A DNA stretch of 64,000 nt from Typhlomys cinereus (taxonomy: Eukaryota; Chordata; Mammalia; Rodentia; Platacanthomyidae): the NCBI GenBank assembly GCA_023101885.1, contig JALPQD010000044.1, forward strand, positions 9,143,565 to 9,207,564, read 5' to 3'. This document shows, piece after piece, positions 23,108-35,802 of the stretch (positions are counted from its first letter, which is position 1; every line of letters starts with the position of its first letter). Under the pieces are notes generated by a model. That model saw only the letters and a program-made list of their open reading frames with translations, ran no database searches and was not told the origin of the DNA. A program made the position numbers and the translations under genes.

Positions 23108-23330
23108 TTTTATTGAGATACAACTTGCATACAACTTTTTTATTGAGATACAACTGGCAATTATCTGTTTAAAGTGTATAACACATAAAGTGCATAACAT
23201 ATGCTATCACAACAACCTAGTTTCAGAATATTTTCATTACCACAAAATGAAAGTCCTTAGCATTCCTACATACATACACTCTTTAGCATTTCCACATACT
23301 TATGCTTACACTCAATACAATATCTAGAAC
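23108..23330 (+). repeat. Ancient mammalian L1 fragment
   Basis: TTATTGAGATACAACTTGCATAC, AAAGTGTATAAC and TTTCAGAATATTTTCATTACC match the order of motifs in old mammalian L1M sequence. A local 29-bp-period duplication repeats ATTGAGATACAAC at 23114 and 23143. Confidence 0.5.
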
Positions 23331-23861
23331 ACATCACTGACAGTACTGAATAATGCTTTAGGAATTCTGTGACTTGTGTTCTCTTTCTTTTTTTGAAATT
23401 TTAATTTAATTTATTAAAAAATAAATGGTTTTCAAACCTTTCTAGTACAAAATAAAGGTAAATGACTGTAGAAATTGTAGATAAACATTTGAAGTAGAAC
23501 TTTCTATTTGGTTGATGTAACTGAACCTAAAGAAGAAACTGCTCTATGACTTGCTGTAACCATTATCTTGACAACCTTAACAAGAAATACTATGATTTCA
23601 TGCTTGGTCAATTGTTTTAGTTTCTAAAACTTCAGCAAGAATCCACTGAATGTTTCATTGATTGAAGTAATGAATGACCTCATTACTATCTCTTGTAGTG
23701 TGTTCTTTCTTTTTGCTTAGTTTGTGTAAAGGTTTTTTTCAAATAGCAAACTCTAGCCTGCTTGATAAATACATAATTCAATTAATTAAAAATGAATTAG
23801 GAATTAGATATTGGAGTGGGGATAGAGAGAAAAAGAGAGAAAGAGAGTAGATATCAGTAAC
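23331..23861. other. Gene-less AT-rich stretch
   Basis: Nothing recognised. Confidence 0.4.
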
Positions 23862-24008
23862 ATGGAACATGTGTGGACATTAGAGGATGATTTTTAGAAG
23901 TCCGCTTTCTTCTTCGACCATGAGAACTCTGGTTATTGATCTTAAGATATCAGGTTTGTGCACATGAGCACAAGAATCTTTACCTACTGTGCCATTTCTC
24001 TGTCCCAG
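23862..24008 (-). repeat. B3-like SINE
   Basis: The minus strand resembles a B3-type element: GTGGACATTAGAGGATGA on the plus strand corresponds to the 3' part and TTTACCTACTGTGCCATTTCTC to the tRNA-like head. It is old and diverged. Confidence 0.5.
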
Positions 24009-24329
24009 ATTTTTTGTTGTTTCATTTATGTATTTTCACTCTCATATGTATCTTTTATTTACATGTTTTGTTTTTACTTTTCTTTATCTCTGCTTTCATA
24101 AAGTAGAAGACAGAGTTACTTAATTATATCTTCCTTTCTCATGTAGGCAAATATGTGTTATTCTACACAATATTGCTTTGTTGCATCCTGGTAATTTTGG
24201 CATTGTGTGTTTCACATTTCCACTTATCAGAAAATATTTGGCAATTTCCACTTTGTTTTCATCAAATAGGGACTGACTCATTTCACTTTTTTGCAATTGT
24301 GATTCCCATCCCCCTGCTTTTTTGTTCCT

Positions 24330-25130
24330 TTGATGTCTAATGCTACCCCATTTTGTTTGGAGTTTATACTTGTATGATTTAAATCCTTTTGAATTTATTG
24401 AAATTCATTTTGACATAACATATGGTGCCCCAGACGATGTTTTGTGTTTCTCATGAAAAGAATGTCTGCTGTGCTGTTGCCGGGCAGAGTGTTTTTTTTT
24501 TTTTTTCATTTTTCTATTATATCTAATTGGTTTATTGTGCTGTTGAAGTACTCTATTTCCATGCTAATTCTCTGTGTAGTTGTTCTCTCCATTACTGAAA
24601 GTAGGTTATTGAAGTATCCAATATAATGGTTGGGTTGTTTATTTCTCCCTTCAGTTCTGTACTCTTTCTCCTATGTGGGTCTCTGTTGCCAGATGAATTT
24701 GTACTGCTTTGTGTTTGTGATAGATGGGGCATTTGTTATTATAAAGGTGGCATCTTTTTCTTCAATAGTAATTTTTGTCTTAAAGGTTAATGTTTCTGAT
24801 GTTGTATCTTTAGTTCATTGTTTAATAGGCTTTGTTTCCTATCTGACACATTTGTGATTTGGATCTAAAACATATAAAGAGATAACAATTGTTTTTCTAA
24901 CTATTTCTCCTTATCACCCTCTAATTATTCACCTTTAATAAAATTACTGATAATGCTAAACTTAGAATTGCCAGTTTGCTATTTTTTCTATATCTTACAT
25001 TGGATTTGGTTCCTCGATTCTTTCTATAAACTTGTGTTAAATTTATGTTTTCTTGGAGTACCATTTAAATCTTCCTGCTTTTTCTTCAACAGTATGTTTT
25101 CATTATTTTCTTAGTGGTAGGCTTAAATAC
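24330..25130 (-). repeat. Ancient mammalian L1 ORF2 fragment
   Basis: Plus-strand motifs such as GTAGTTGTTCTCTCCATTAC, GGTTATTGAAGTATCCAA and ATTTCTCCCTTCAGTTCTG are the reverse complement of the L1M endonuclease-to-polymerase region. It is highly diverged with no open frame. Confidence 0.55.
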
Positions 25131-26427
25131 TATAATTAGAAGCTTAATTTACAACGATCCAAGAAAATTAAGAACAACTTCATTTTAATAGCATACAAAA
25201 ATTACTCCTTTGTAGCTAAGTTCTCTCCCTCTAATTTGTCTTTGTTATTGTCAGACAAATTACTTCTTTATACATTTTAATCCCATCAATACAGCTTATA
25301 ATCATGGCTTTATGTAATTTCCATTTAAATTAGATAGGATTCAAACAGTTACAAAAACTAAATCCCTTTGTGTGGACTTCTTTATTTACCAAGATTGGGA
25401 GTGTTATTGATGCTCTTCATTTCTGTTACACTGAACAAATCCAAAAGTAGAGCAAGTGACATTAAACACTGAAAAAAATAAAAGCACTATGGAAAACGAG
25501 CAGTTTTATTAATCAGGCAAGCACAGTATGAAGAAGTATCTAATGGGAGTCAGGAGACCAGGAAATGAGGATGACCAAAAGAATATTCAAAGGAACACTA
25601 TCTCTAGGCTTGACAAAAAAAACATGCATATATCCATCTAGATTTTACAGTAAATTCCAGTCAGAATAAGCTCAGAGACATCCATCTCTAAACCCTAAAT
25701 AACTGGAACATCAAAGACAAAGACAACGAGAAAATACAGAATGAGTAGGTTGCCTCTATATCATATCTGACCATCAACAAGATTAACAGGGAAACCATAG
25801 AGGAAGAAGGTGTTTAGAGCCATATTCAGGATGATGATAGATAAAGTATCCAATCAATAATCCTTATAGCTAATAAACTCATGTTGAAAAGAACATAAGG
25901 CAGAAATTAATGTATTTCTCAATATGGAATGCCAATAAGAACAAAAAGAAAAACATGCAACATCGAGAGAATTTGTTGTCAGTAAGTCATACTACAAGAA
26001 ATATGGAATGGAATTTATTTGGTTGGAATGAACAGATAGGAGAAATGAATTTGTTCAGAAAAATGATATTTTTCTGCCCACTTCAACAGTTTCCAGACTT
26101 TTATCCGTTCTCATACTCTCTGGTACACTTTTTCATTTCTTTAAACATAATTTTCCACTACAAAATCTGCTTTATTTTGAAAAGTCAGCCTCTTGATTGA
26201 TATTTACTTCTTGGATTATTGTTCACATAACCTTTATCCTTCAAACACAGTGTCCTTATTTCTTTGCTTTTATGATTTGAAGTGACCCACTTAAATTATT
26301 TCCCATTAAGCCATTTTACCAGGCATCTGACTTTCTTAGGATCAATTTTAAACTGTTGTTTTCTTCCTTGCGTACTAACCATGCAAGGTTATATCTTTAC
26401 ATCCTTCTTTTTAAAATGTGCTTTTAG
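25131..26427. other. Gene-less stretch
   Basis: AT-rich with no recognised gene or repeat. The 96-codon + strand frame at 25910-26200 shows no family likeness. Confidence 0.4.
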
Positions 26428-26575
26428 GTTGAGGAGATGGCTCAGACATTAAGACAAGCAGAAGATCCTGAATCAGGGTCGCAGGTCCCACACAAAAACA
26501 CCAGGCAGAAATGCAGCCTGCACGTCTGGCCCTGGTGGGCGGAGCCTGTGAAATCCTAGAGCAAAGCATATGTTG
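26428..26575 (+). repeat. Old-type SINE, 3'-truncated
   Basis: The head GAGGAGATGGCTCAGAC, the body CCACACAAAAACACCAGGCAG and GGTGGGCGGAGCCTGTGAAA, ending at GAGCAAAGCA, are present. The (CA)n and tail are missing. Confidence 0.65.
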
Positions 26576-26583
26576 TGATAGCA

Positions 26584-26618
26584 TATTTATTTATGTTTCT
26601 GGAAAACATAAATAAATA
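26584..26618. repeat. 15-bp perfect inverted repeat
   Basis: The arm TATTTATTTATGTTT (26584-26598) and its exact reverse complement (26604-26618) are separated by CTGGA. It could form a small AT-rich hairpin. No function is implied. Confidence 0.85.
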
Positions 26619-26689
26619 GAGCCCTGGGGATCTGTTGCACTGAAAAGAGAGTTTTTTTTTTTAAGAAGAAATACCCTGTTTTTCTTTTT

Positions 26690-27690
26690 TAATTTATTTA
26701 TATTTTTTCTCCCACATTTTATTGTTTTCTTAATCATACAAGCTTAATAGGTACTCCAGTCCTCTCCCTCCCTTCTCCCCTCCCCAGTCGTTCCCCTTGC
26801 ACACTTCCCCCTTCCCCCTTCCTTTCATCCCCTTCTCCTTATCCCAGTGCCTTCCCCTTCTTCTTTCCCATCCCCTGGAGCATCCTTTTATGTGAAAGTC
26901 AAATCTCCTGAGTCCTCCACCCTAGTGAAGGTTCAGGACTCAGTGGCATAGCTCGGAGCCCCTTCTTGGATTCCCTGTTAGCACGGGAACTCTATTATTA
27001 CTGTTTAATCCCTTGCTTCTAAGGATCCTGCTGCCTGGAGCTTTCTCCCCTGTGATCCGTGCTAGACTTTAGGGGGGTTATTGACATGTCAGCCATTGTG
27101 CAAGTCAGGCCAAGTCTAATCCTGGCTGCTGCAGCCCTAACTTGTGTGGAGTACCTTACATATCATTGGTCCTCCCCATCTTTAGGCTCTTACAATCTTG
27201 CTGCCCCCTCTTCCACAAGGTTCCCTGAGCTTTAGGATGGGGAGAGATTTGCCTGCTCTGGTTCCAGGTGACTAATATACGGTCTTTGGTGTTCTGAATT
27301 ATGGTTTGTTGTCTTCAGTTTTGCTTTTCCTGCATTGACTTTGGCTGCATCCTGATTGCTATTGAAGGTCACCTCCTATCCAGAGATAAAAGATTGCTTA
27401 AATGAAGATCTTCCTATAAGAAGAGACTCAAAAGTAGATGGAAGAATAGGAGTTGGACACAGCAGTTGGGGGAGGGGGGTCAGTGTCCCATTCGCATGAT
27501 GGTACTGTCTATTTGCTAATCCCTATATCTTCCCTGATTGGTGAGAACAAATCTATTCAGGTGCAAGTGACTAAGAAGGGAAGTGAGAGTGAGCTGCACT
27601 AGTTATCTTGCTACTTACATACAATACTTGACAATGGCCTATAGCCTATTTTCTCTACTGAAGCATGATCCCCTATCTCCTTTTATTTCT
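26690..27690 (-). mobile_element. 5'-truncated L1 3' UTR, intermediate lineage
   Basis: The minus-strand 3' end has an A-rich tail and the AGCTTAATAGGTACTCC motif (AAGCTTGTATGATTAAG on the transcribed strand), also seen at 41152-41850 and 47050-47545. It lacks the ACTTAATAGGTAGACC ending of the younger copies. The polypurine tract lies at 26755-26880. No ORF2 is retained. Confidence 0.8.
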
Positions 27691-28304
27691 TTTTTTTTTT
27701 GAAGCCAACTATTTAGAGAAGCAATGACTAAAAGCATCCTAAAGTTGCAAAAGTCTTTCCTTGTGTGTATGTCTTACTCCAAGGGTTACCTGAATTAGCA
27801 TTTTCCTTGACACCCATTGCAGCAAAGATGATATATTATTGGCAACTGAAACAAGTGGGTCTCCTTGCCCCTTAGAGAGGGGTGTGGTCAAATGGGCTCT
27901 TCCCCTATTCATGATAAATGTTAATTTATCTATTCTTTTGTTGATCTTGTATAGGAGAACACAGTTACAGTGAGCTTAGTTCAGGAGCTACTGCTTGATA
28001 GTCTTCCCCCAATCTGATTTCCTCATTTTTTTCTGTCCCCTGTTCTTGAGTGGTTGTTGAACCTTAGGGTGTAGCTTGAGGATATTTATATATCTTGTTT
28101 AGGATTGAGTAAAGCAGCATTGCTTAATAGTCTCAGAATTTTAGTTTTAGAAGATGAAAAGCATTCTGGCACTGGACACTGAAAACTATCATACAGCAAT
28201 GAGAATGCACTTAATGTCACTGGACTATCTGTTTGGGAATAAGAAGGAACTATGGTAGCATTTCTAAGTTGAGTGTTTTTTCTTCAGACACAGCAGGATA
28301 CATA
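27691..28304. other. Gene-less stretch
   Basis: Nothing recognised. Confidence 0.4.
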
Positions 28305-28470
28305 GTTGGTGAAAAGCTTTGTTAGCTGCTTGCTTGCAATCCTGACAACCTGAGTTCAATCCCCAGAAGTTCTCATGGTAGAAAGGAAGCTGTTCTTTGA
28401 TCTCCATCCATGTTCCACAGCATGTATGTGTACTCTTTCTCCCTCTCCCTCAAATAAGAAATAAAATATT
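28305..28470 (+). repeat. B3-like SINE
   Basis: ACAACCTGAGTTCAATCCCC is a clear tRNA-derived B box in B3 context, followed by TTCTCATGGTAGAAAGGAAG, TGATCTCCATCCATG and an AAATAAGAAATAAA tail. These are hallmarks of the B3 branch of the B2 superfamily. Confidence 0.65.
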
Positions 28471-28689
28471 TGAAAAGACTTATTCTAGTTTCAGGGTAGG
28501 ATCAGAAACACTTAGCAGGAAAACATTGCATACGTTGTAAGATGTAAGCAGATAAGAGAAGAAAAGCTATAAAAGTATAAGGTAAATAAAATGTGAAAGG
28601 TCAGTGGGGGATGTATTGGTACAAGAAGGATCAATTGAGTTCACAAGTTTGAGACAAGTGTAGACAACCTAGCAAGATACTCAAAACTG

Positions 28690-29263
28690 CAAAAGAAAAT
28701 CAACAAACCACAATCCAGAACTTCAGAGACTCTATATCAACCACCTAGAACTAGGCCAGCCTAATCTCCCCCCATCCTGAAGCTCAGGGACATTTGCGGA
28801 AGAGGGGGCGGTAAGATTGTGAGAGCAAAAGGATGGGAGGAGCAATGATTTGCAAGATTCTCCACACTAGTTAGGGCCGAAGCAATCATAATAGGACATT
28901 GCATGCCCTGCGCAATGTCCAACACACTATTGACCTCACAAATTCTAGCATCAGCTAAAGGCACCAAGATCCTTGGAGGCAAAGGATTGACAGCCACAGT
29001 AGTTAGTGTTCCTATGCTTAAGGGGAACACGAGAAAGGTTTCAGGGAAATGCCACTGGGTCCTTGTACGTCATCGGAGAGGAGTACCAAGAGGAAAGTTA
29101 GGCATACACAATAAAGGACTCTCTGGGAATTGGGGGGGGAGGCACTGGGGGATGGGGAAGGAGGGAGGGGGAGCAGGGGGTTCGGGGGAGGAGGAGGGAG
29201 GAGGGAACTGGTCTACCTATTAAGTTTGTATGAGCGGAAATAATAAAAAATGTATTAAAAAAA
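28690..29263 (+). mobile_element. 5'-truncated younger L1 (3' UTR only)
   Basis: The L1 3' UTR starts near AAAATCAACAAACCAC and runs through the GGCGGTAAGATTGTGAG block and the polypurine tract (29130-29210). It ends AAGTTTGTATGAGCGGAAATAATAAAA plus an A tail. It is close in sequence to 14674-15699. No certain target-site duplication was found. Confidence 0.85.
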
Positions 29264-29724
29264 AGAAAAGGAAGTCGAAGAATTGAATTCTCCAAAAATC
29301 AATTCATGTTTTACATTGATATTCCAGGGAACAAAAACAGAATTGGGGTTTATGATTATGATGTTTGGACTTCAGGTTTTACATATCCAGTTTTGGAGGA
29401 GAAAAAATCTGAGTGGGGTTTTACATTCAACAATCCATTTCGAACAGTAGCAGAATTGATGTGTGTAGACAACTGTACGTTCCTAAATCTTGGCCTAGAC
29501 TCAAGAAAGTAGAAAGATATGGAACTGGACAAATATCATTCCTAAGAGAGAAGGAGGGCTCCTTCAGCCTCTGTGTTGCCCTTTGTCCAATATCTCCTTA
29601 GACTATGCTGACCAGACCAACCCAGGAATTGTCTTTCCTTCCTGCCTGCTGATCCTGTCCCTGAACAAACTTGTTTTTGATGAGCAGTTTTCCTTTTTGT
29701 TCTACTTTAATTATACTAATTTGG
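29264..29724. other. Gene-less stretch
   Basis: Nothing recognised. The small overlapping frames near 29306-29601 show no family likeness. Confidence 0.35.
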
Positions 29725-29825
29725 CTTAGTTTTTTGAGACATCATCTTCCTGTACAGTCCAGACTTCACTCATGGCCCTCCTGCCTCAGCCTTCCCTGTG
29801 CTGCACCCAATTGATGAGCTGCTTT
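29725..29825 (-). repeat. B1-type SINE fragment
   Basis: TTTTTTGAGACATCATCTTCCTG, then TCATGGCCCTCCTGCCTCAGCC, is the reverse complement of a 7SL-derived B1 monomer. It is diverged. Confidence 0.55.
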
Positions 29826-30737
29826 TTCATGTCATAAGGATAAATCCAGTCTAAGCATTACATCACAAGCATCACCTCATTTTTCCATTGCATTAACCTT
29901 CCCTTGTGCTTGCATAGGAGCACAGGGGATTATTTATCTGTCCCCCTTTTTCTTTCTTTCTCTTTTCTATCTCTGTCATTCTTCACCCACTCCATGCAAA
30001 CGATTTTAGAGAAGAACAGTTGAGTAGTTTGTAGGGCTGTGACTATTAGTTTGTCAGAAGCTTGTCAGGGTGAAATGGCTACATAAATAGAAAAGTAGAG
30101 GTAGTATAGTCTTAGCCTATTCAGATTTGCCTTAGACTTTTACTATCATTTTGCAATCCCAAAGTGTTGGGAAAACAGGCAGAATAAATACTGACTCCCA
30201 CAGCCAGGTGCAAGGCTGCAATGTTTAAAATTAGGGCTGACCAAGGGAATCTCAGTGTAATTATGCATTTTGTATAGGCTTTGTTTATGAACACAAAAAC
30301 AGCGTGTCGCAGAGCTGGGAAAGAGACTCTATAGACACAAAAAGAGATATAAAGCAGAGGAATCTAGAAAATACACTGGTGATTCTTTTGTCTCAGTCTC
30401 TGAAGAAGAGGGATGGGCAATAGGATACAGAGATAGGAGCATAAATAGTCTGGAAGCATGAAGAGGTGGAGGACACAAAAAGGTAGGAATGTAAAAAAGT
30501 ATGGCATAGACAGACAGTTCGGGTCATGGAGAGGAGACAGTGGCTGTTTTTTTTTTTTTTCCTCTACCCTAATCTATCTCTTCTCCCTTCCTCTGAAGTT
30601 GGTGTGGTTGAAGCACATGCTGTGTGGTATTTCACCATTGAGCATCTTGATTATGACTAATGCATTAGGCTTACCTGGATGATATCTATAGATGTTTGTG
30701 GGTGCCGAGCTCCTAGATGAGTTAATTGGGTGTGATA
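29826..30737. other. Gene-less stretch
   Basis: No gene or recognised repeat was seen. Confidence 0.4.
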
Positions 30738-31122
30738 GTTAATCCTGAGTGTCAACTTGACACACCTGGTGTTAACTAAGATCAGCTGAGACCACACCTA
30801 GCAAGATCAGCTGAGAATAACTGAAGAGATTATCTGGATAATGCAAAGATCAGCCCTAGATTCCATCGGAACCTCCATAGATTCCCAGTAGTGGGACCAT
30901 ATAAAAGGGAACACAGAACAGAAGATAGGAAGAGAGACTTTCCAGGAATGCTCCAGCCTCTTGGAGGGGTATGACATAGCCTATCCCCAGCTTCGTCAGC
31001 AAACCATGCCATTTCTGCCATGAAAGAATGTTTTATCCCCCTCTGGCACTATAAATTGAATGAATATCCTTTTCTCCCTTAAGTTATTTGACTTTGGGTG
31101 TTCTCTCACAGCAATAATTAGG
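30738..31122 (+). repeat. LTR-like mid-repetitive element, copy 2
   Basis: It begins GTGATAGTTAATCCTGAGTG-TCAACTTGACAC and has a TATAAAAGG box at 30901. It ends CTCCCTTAAGTTATTTGAC and CTCACAGCAATAATTAGGAG. The motif order matches 110-535. Short versions of this element type are common in rodent genomes. The LTR class is inferred from the TATA box and 3' layout. Confidence 0.5.
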
Positions 31123-33879
31123 AGTAACCATTACGCTGGGCCTATGCATTTGGCAATGTAAAGCTTGGAAGAAGAATGTAAAGATTTTAGATAGACAAAC
31201 TGTACAATCATGGTGTAGATGGCTGAGTGACATCCAAGATGGAACAGTATTTGAACACTGAATATGAAACACATGATTGAAAAAAATTGCTGTAATTTCA
31301 GAAATGGCCACTATTTCCCCATTAGCTTCATTTCACATCCCAGTCATTAAGAAAATGATTATGTGAGTCTGAGTAGAGATTCTTCGTGGATAAATCTTCT
31401 GTAAGACACTCGAAATTAAGGCATTTCAGACACTTGGTGTCCAGGCTGTGTGTCTGGAGAATGGTGCGTGAGAGGCAGCATGAAGCATAGCTTTGGCAAG
31501 AAAGAAGCAGAGCCTCTTTGTGTATCCAGCAGTTCCAACACTGGGCTTTGTTACCTTGTATACTGAGAGGTCTTCTTTGTGCCTTGCCCTCTTCCTTATT
31601 CACCAAAAAAGCCAACTGCTGGGGGAGGGGGCTTTGGGGAGCTTGCTTCTCTATTGTAACCCTTCGCCTATTCTTCTCCCTAGGCTCAAGAGCTTAAATC
31701 ATCTATTTTGTATTCTACAACTGTTCAGACTTAAATTACCTCCACTTAAGTTGCCTTAATTTGCTGATCTTCTGCAGGAAGGTCTGAAGGGATCTCTGGT
31801 GCGTGTACAGAATAAAAGTTTGATAAAACCCATGAGCGCCTCTGAATTCAGAGGGGAATCACAGTTAAGACCAGACAATATGAATAAAAACAGTTAAGGA
31901 GAGCTGAGTTGCAGGGCCAATGGGAGAATAAATCATGAATGCTTCAGGTAGCTCATTTAGGGTTTCTGAAATACTGACCAGCCAAATCTGAGTCTCCATC
32001 TTGCAAGCACAGCATTCTCTACACTGGCCTTGAGCAAGCCAAGGTGCATTCAGTCAATGTATGTCTCCTATGTGACAAGAACAGAATTTTGAGGCAGGGG
32101 ATATGTAGTGTGCTGGTCTGCATCTGTGAGAGCTTTGTTTCGGAGAACAAATGTGTGGACCAACAGCTGAGAGGGGGAGTGTGCAGGAGGGAGGGAGGGA
32201 GGGGCGAGTCATGAGCCCTCCCGTTGAGAGGAGGGGGCTTCCGGCCTTGCACTCTCTTCTTTGATGCCTGGCAAGTTTTTCATTGTGCTTGTGTCTCCTT
32301 CAGGGTCACAGCAGAAGCAAGGGTGGGAATACTAGGGAGATAGAAGAGGCTAATGCTCTGCCGACCCAACCATTCTTTCCTTTGGGCTGACCGCCATTCA
32401 TCAGCCATTTCCTCTTCTATTTCTGTGAAGACAGCCTTCAGTGGCTCCAAATAAATTGCCTTTCTGCCCATCTGCTTCCAATCCAATTCAACTGTGGGTG
32501 TGGACATTTAGGATTGTGTATTGGGGCCTTCGATTCAGGTGTGGATGGATTGTGAAGTCCTGATCATCTATGGTTTAAGATGTGGAATTAAAAGGCAGAT
32601 GGAATTCGACAAGAGGTGAGTTCAGAACTTGATAAAAGTTCAGGGTGACTTCACGAACAGCTAAAAATAAAATAAAATAAAGAAAAGAACTTAAAAAGCC
32701 TAGATTTAGCAGACCCTGATAAGAGAAATGTAAATTTTGCTCAGCGGAAGCCTTTCCCCCATGTTAGGTCTCCAGCCCAGAAGCAAGCCTTTTGATGACT
32801 GGCGATGCAGCCTGCCGTGTTATTTTGCAGATCAGCCAAGCAACAGCCACCACCAGGCTGTGATTTGTTCCTACCCACTGTCATATATGTGCAAGGTTTT
32901 CTTGCTTGTCTTTCTTTGCTGATAAAATTGATTCTACCTTGTTTTTGAAGCACTTGTCATAGTCTTCAATGTAGTAAGGCTTAAATGTTTGAAATGAGGA
33001 TTCCTGAGTAAAAGCTTGATTTCTGTCCCATCAACAAAGGGCTGTGTCTCTGAGAACAAAGCTTGTCACGACTTGCTCATATTCAAGCTGCAGAGGGGGA
33101 GGGAAGGGTCCTGTGTGTTTGGGTCCTGGGAGGGGCCCTCTGGGAGTTTGCGCACTGTTCCTTTTTCATTGTGGGGTGAGGGGTGATCTTTTCTGCTCTT
33201 GTACCCACAGTAGGAACTTGGTGGTGGGAGGGGTGGTTTGGAAGAGTGTGGGGGAAGCTGTGTATTTGTATCTGCCTCCTTGGATATCCCTCCCTGCCAA
33301 TGACGTTGTGATTTATTAATAAGCCATTTCTCACTTATTGCTGCAGAAGTAAACACTTCAAATTTGCGCAGTTCTTACGTGGGCAGCCCTACTGACGTAA
33401 ATGGCATGCTGGGATTTGAGATGGTCTATGAGTATCCCAAATTTAGATGTAAAATATGATTAAAATGCTCTGTTCATCTGAGAGCTGTGATGTAGAATAA
33501 AGAGATGAGGTGCTTCACAAGTCACGACTGAATGGAGGGGCAAGGGATAATTCTGACTGTTTCCTGTCCACTCATTCTTCTGTTAACCCTGTAGTATCCA
33601 GTAGCCTGTCAGTTTGTGTGTAGAAACTGGGTGTCCAGAGTCTTTGAAACCTTTGGGAACTGATAAGGGGTTCTGTGTCTATTTCTGTTGTGTTAATAAA
33701 GGAGGGTCAACACAGAGTATGTGCACAGGAGAATGAGTCCTTTACCTATTCTGGAGTAGTTTGCAGCTGACTGCTGCTTCAACAACTGTGGCTGGGGAGT
33801 TCGGATGGTGCAAATCAGTGGTTTGATGGATGGGAGCTAGCATATTCACTATCACCATCACTATAATGCATAATAGTTT
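31123..33879. other. Repeat-poor, gene-less 2.7-kb island
   Basis: This is the longest stretch without recognised transposons in this half of the window. Base composition is more balanced than around it. No spliced gene model or long meaningful frame was found. It could hold conserved non-coding elements, which only cross-species alignment can show. Confidence 0.45.
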
Positions 33880-34760
33880 CATTGAGTTTAAAACATCTTT
33901 CTGGAATTCACCTATTTAACCATCTATGCTTCAAACTCCAGTTACCACCAAAATCTCTGCAGTTTTGCTTTGTCTGAAATATTATATAAAGAAAAGTAGT
34001 CTTTACAGAATGGTTGCTTTCATTTGCAGGTATATATTTTAGATTCTTCTGTGTTTACTGTAATGCCATAGCTCTTTTCGGTTGCTAAATAATATTCTAT
34101 TTCTGTGGGTGCAATGCGGCCCATTCATCCCCCCATGATTGATTAAAGTATCTACTGATTACAATTTAAAACTTATGTAACATATTCTCATTTACAATAT
34201 CTGTGTGGACATGAGTTTTCCAATTAGTTAGTTAAATACTCAAGACTGTGGTTGTTGAATCAGATGGTGATGTTAAGTTTAGCTGTGAAAGACTGCCAGA
34301 TTTTCCTCCAAAATGACTGTACTGTTTTGCATCTTTATCAACAGTGAGTAAGAGTTTCTATCTCTTTGAATGCTCCAGTCATGTGCATTGTAGGCTTCTT
34401 TTGGTTTTGGAATGGAGCCACTAGGAAAACAAACAAACAAACAAAAAATTTGTGGCATCTGATTCAATTCACACTTCCCTAGTGACAAATGGCACAGTGT
34501 GTCTTCTCTGATGTGCTGTCTGCTCAATCTGTGGCTGCTTTTAATTGAATTGTTTGATTTCTTCTTGTTAAATTTGAATATTGAGTATTTTTGGCATAAG
34601 CACTTTATCTGCTGTGTGTTTTACAACTATTGCCTGCTGTTCTGTGGCTCAACTTTCTTTTTGTGGTCTTGATGCTATCTTTTGCAATGCAGTCTATTTT
34701 AATAAAATCCAAGCTCCTCTCTTTTTTTTCATTTAAACAATGCCCTTTTAGTTATCACAC
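33880..34760 (-). repeat. Ancient mammalian L1 ORF2 fragment
   Basis: The reverse complement of the L1 ORF2 C-terminal region is recognisable: AATAATATTCTATTTCTGTGG, GACTGCCAGATTTTCCTCC, CAACAGTGAGTAAGAGTTTC and TTGAATTGTTTGATTTC occur in the expected order. It is very diverged. Its continuation appears at 35098-35300 beyond a (CT)n run. Confidence 0.6.
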
Positions 34761-34982
34761 TAAAACTCATTACCACACCTTAATTAATTTTATTATAATA
34801 ATTATTCTAGAATATTACACAGATGATCTGTGTTTAGGAATATGATCAACCCCAAGTAAATGTTTTGTACACTGTGTAACCTTTGTGTCTAGATTCATAT
34901 CTGAGCATATGAACATCACATTATTCAAGCATCATGTTTTGGAAAAAACACCCTTACTCCAGTGGACCCTTTTTCCCATAAC

Positions 34983-34984
<2 letters not shown>

Positions 34985-35046
<62 letters not shown>

Positions 35047-35047
35047 C
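34985..35047. repeat. (CT)n microsatellite
   Basis: A CT run of about 60 bp with one TTT interruption. Confidence 0.95.
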
Positions 35048-35097
35048 TGTCACATTCAGTCCATGTCTACTTTCTTATTAATCACATGTTACATCTC

Positions 35098-35300
35098 TAA
35101 ATTTTGTATTTGGAGGTGCAAGCCCTCCAATGTTGTTATACTTTCACTAATGTGTTAATTATTCTCATTCTTGTATGCTTTGACAAGAATTTTACAGTAT
35201 TATTTTGTAGCTATAAAATGACTTTCTAGGATTTTGAATGGGTATATAAGTCAAGTTGAAACTATCTGATATTAGTACTGTTGAAATTTCAACACATTAG
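35098..35300 (-). repeat. Ancient L1 ORF2 fragment, continuation
   Basis: TTGGAGGTGCAAGCCCTCC and GGATTTTGAATGGGTATA correspond, reversed, to ORF2 sequence upstream of the piece at 33880-34760, in correct order. Confidence 0.5.
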
Positions 35301-35734
35301 CTGTGGTTACCAGGTAGTTAAACTTGACTTGATTTCTTTCTTCAATATATTGTGGTTTTATGCATAATACTCTACATGTAATTATACTTAAGTCCTTCAT
35401 GTTCAGTGTACAATTAATACAGTGTATAATTGTTTATTAACAATTAATAGTTCGATTTTGATTCATGGTAAAATAATTGTGTCAAGATTTTGTTTTTCAG
35501 TTTGAGTTCCAAGATCTTTATTGCAAATTATTTGATAATTGTTATAGACAATGGTATGCAGTATAATTTCCAGTGCTATAAAAAATACTTGAAGCTGATA
35601 CATTATAAAGGAAACATGCTTATTTAGATCAAGGTTCTGAAGTTCTGAGCTGTAGCAGTTCCTCGCCTGTGATGCAGACTGTGACAGTTGTTATTAAAAT
35701 GGGGGAAACACATATCAAGACAGTCAGAAAACAT
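35301..35734. other. Gene-less AT-rich stretch
   Basis: Nothing recognised with confidence. 35575-35660 may be part of an old LTR. Confidence 0.35.
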
Positions 35735-35802
35735 GAAGGAACCAGTTTTGCTCCTGTGTGTGTGTGTGTGTGTGTGTGTGCAGGAGCCAGTTTTGCTCCT
35801 CT

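Noticed and set aside
28690..29263. Conserved gene suggested by similar frames MPCAMSNTLL... in several places
   Set aside because: The same frame occurs wherever the L1 3' UTR is present (14846, 28903, 36112). It is non-coding L1 sequence.
34985..35047. CRISPR-like or satellite array
   Set aside because: Simple dinucleotide repeat with no spacers; CRISPR arrays are not expected in mammalian nuclear DNA.
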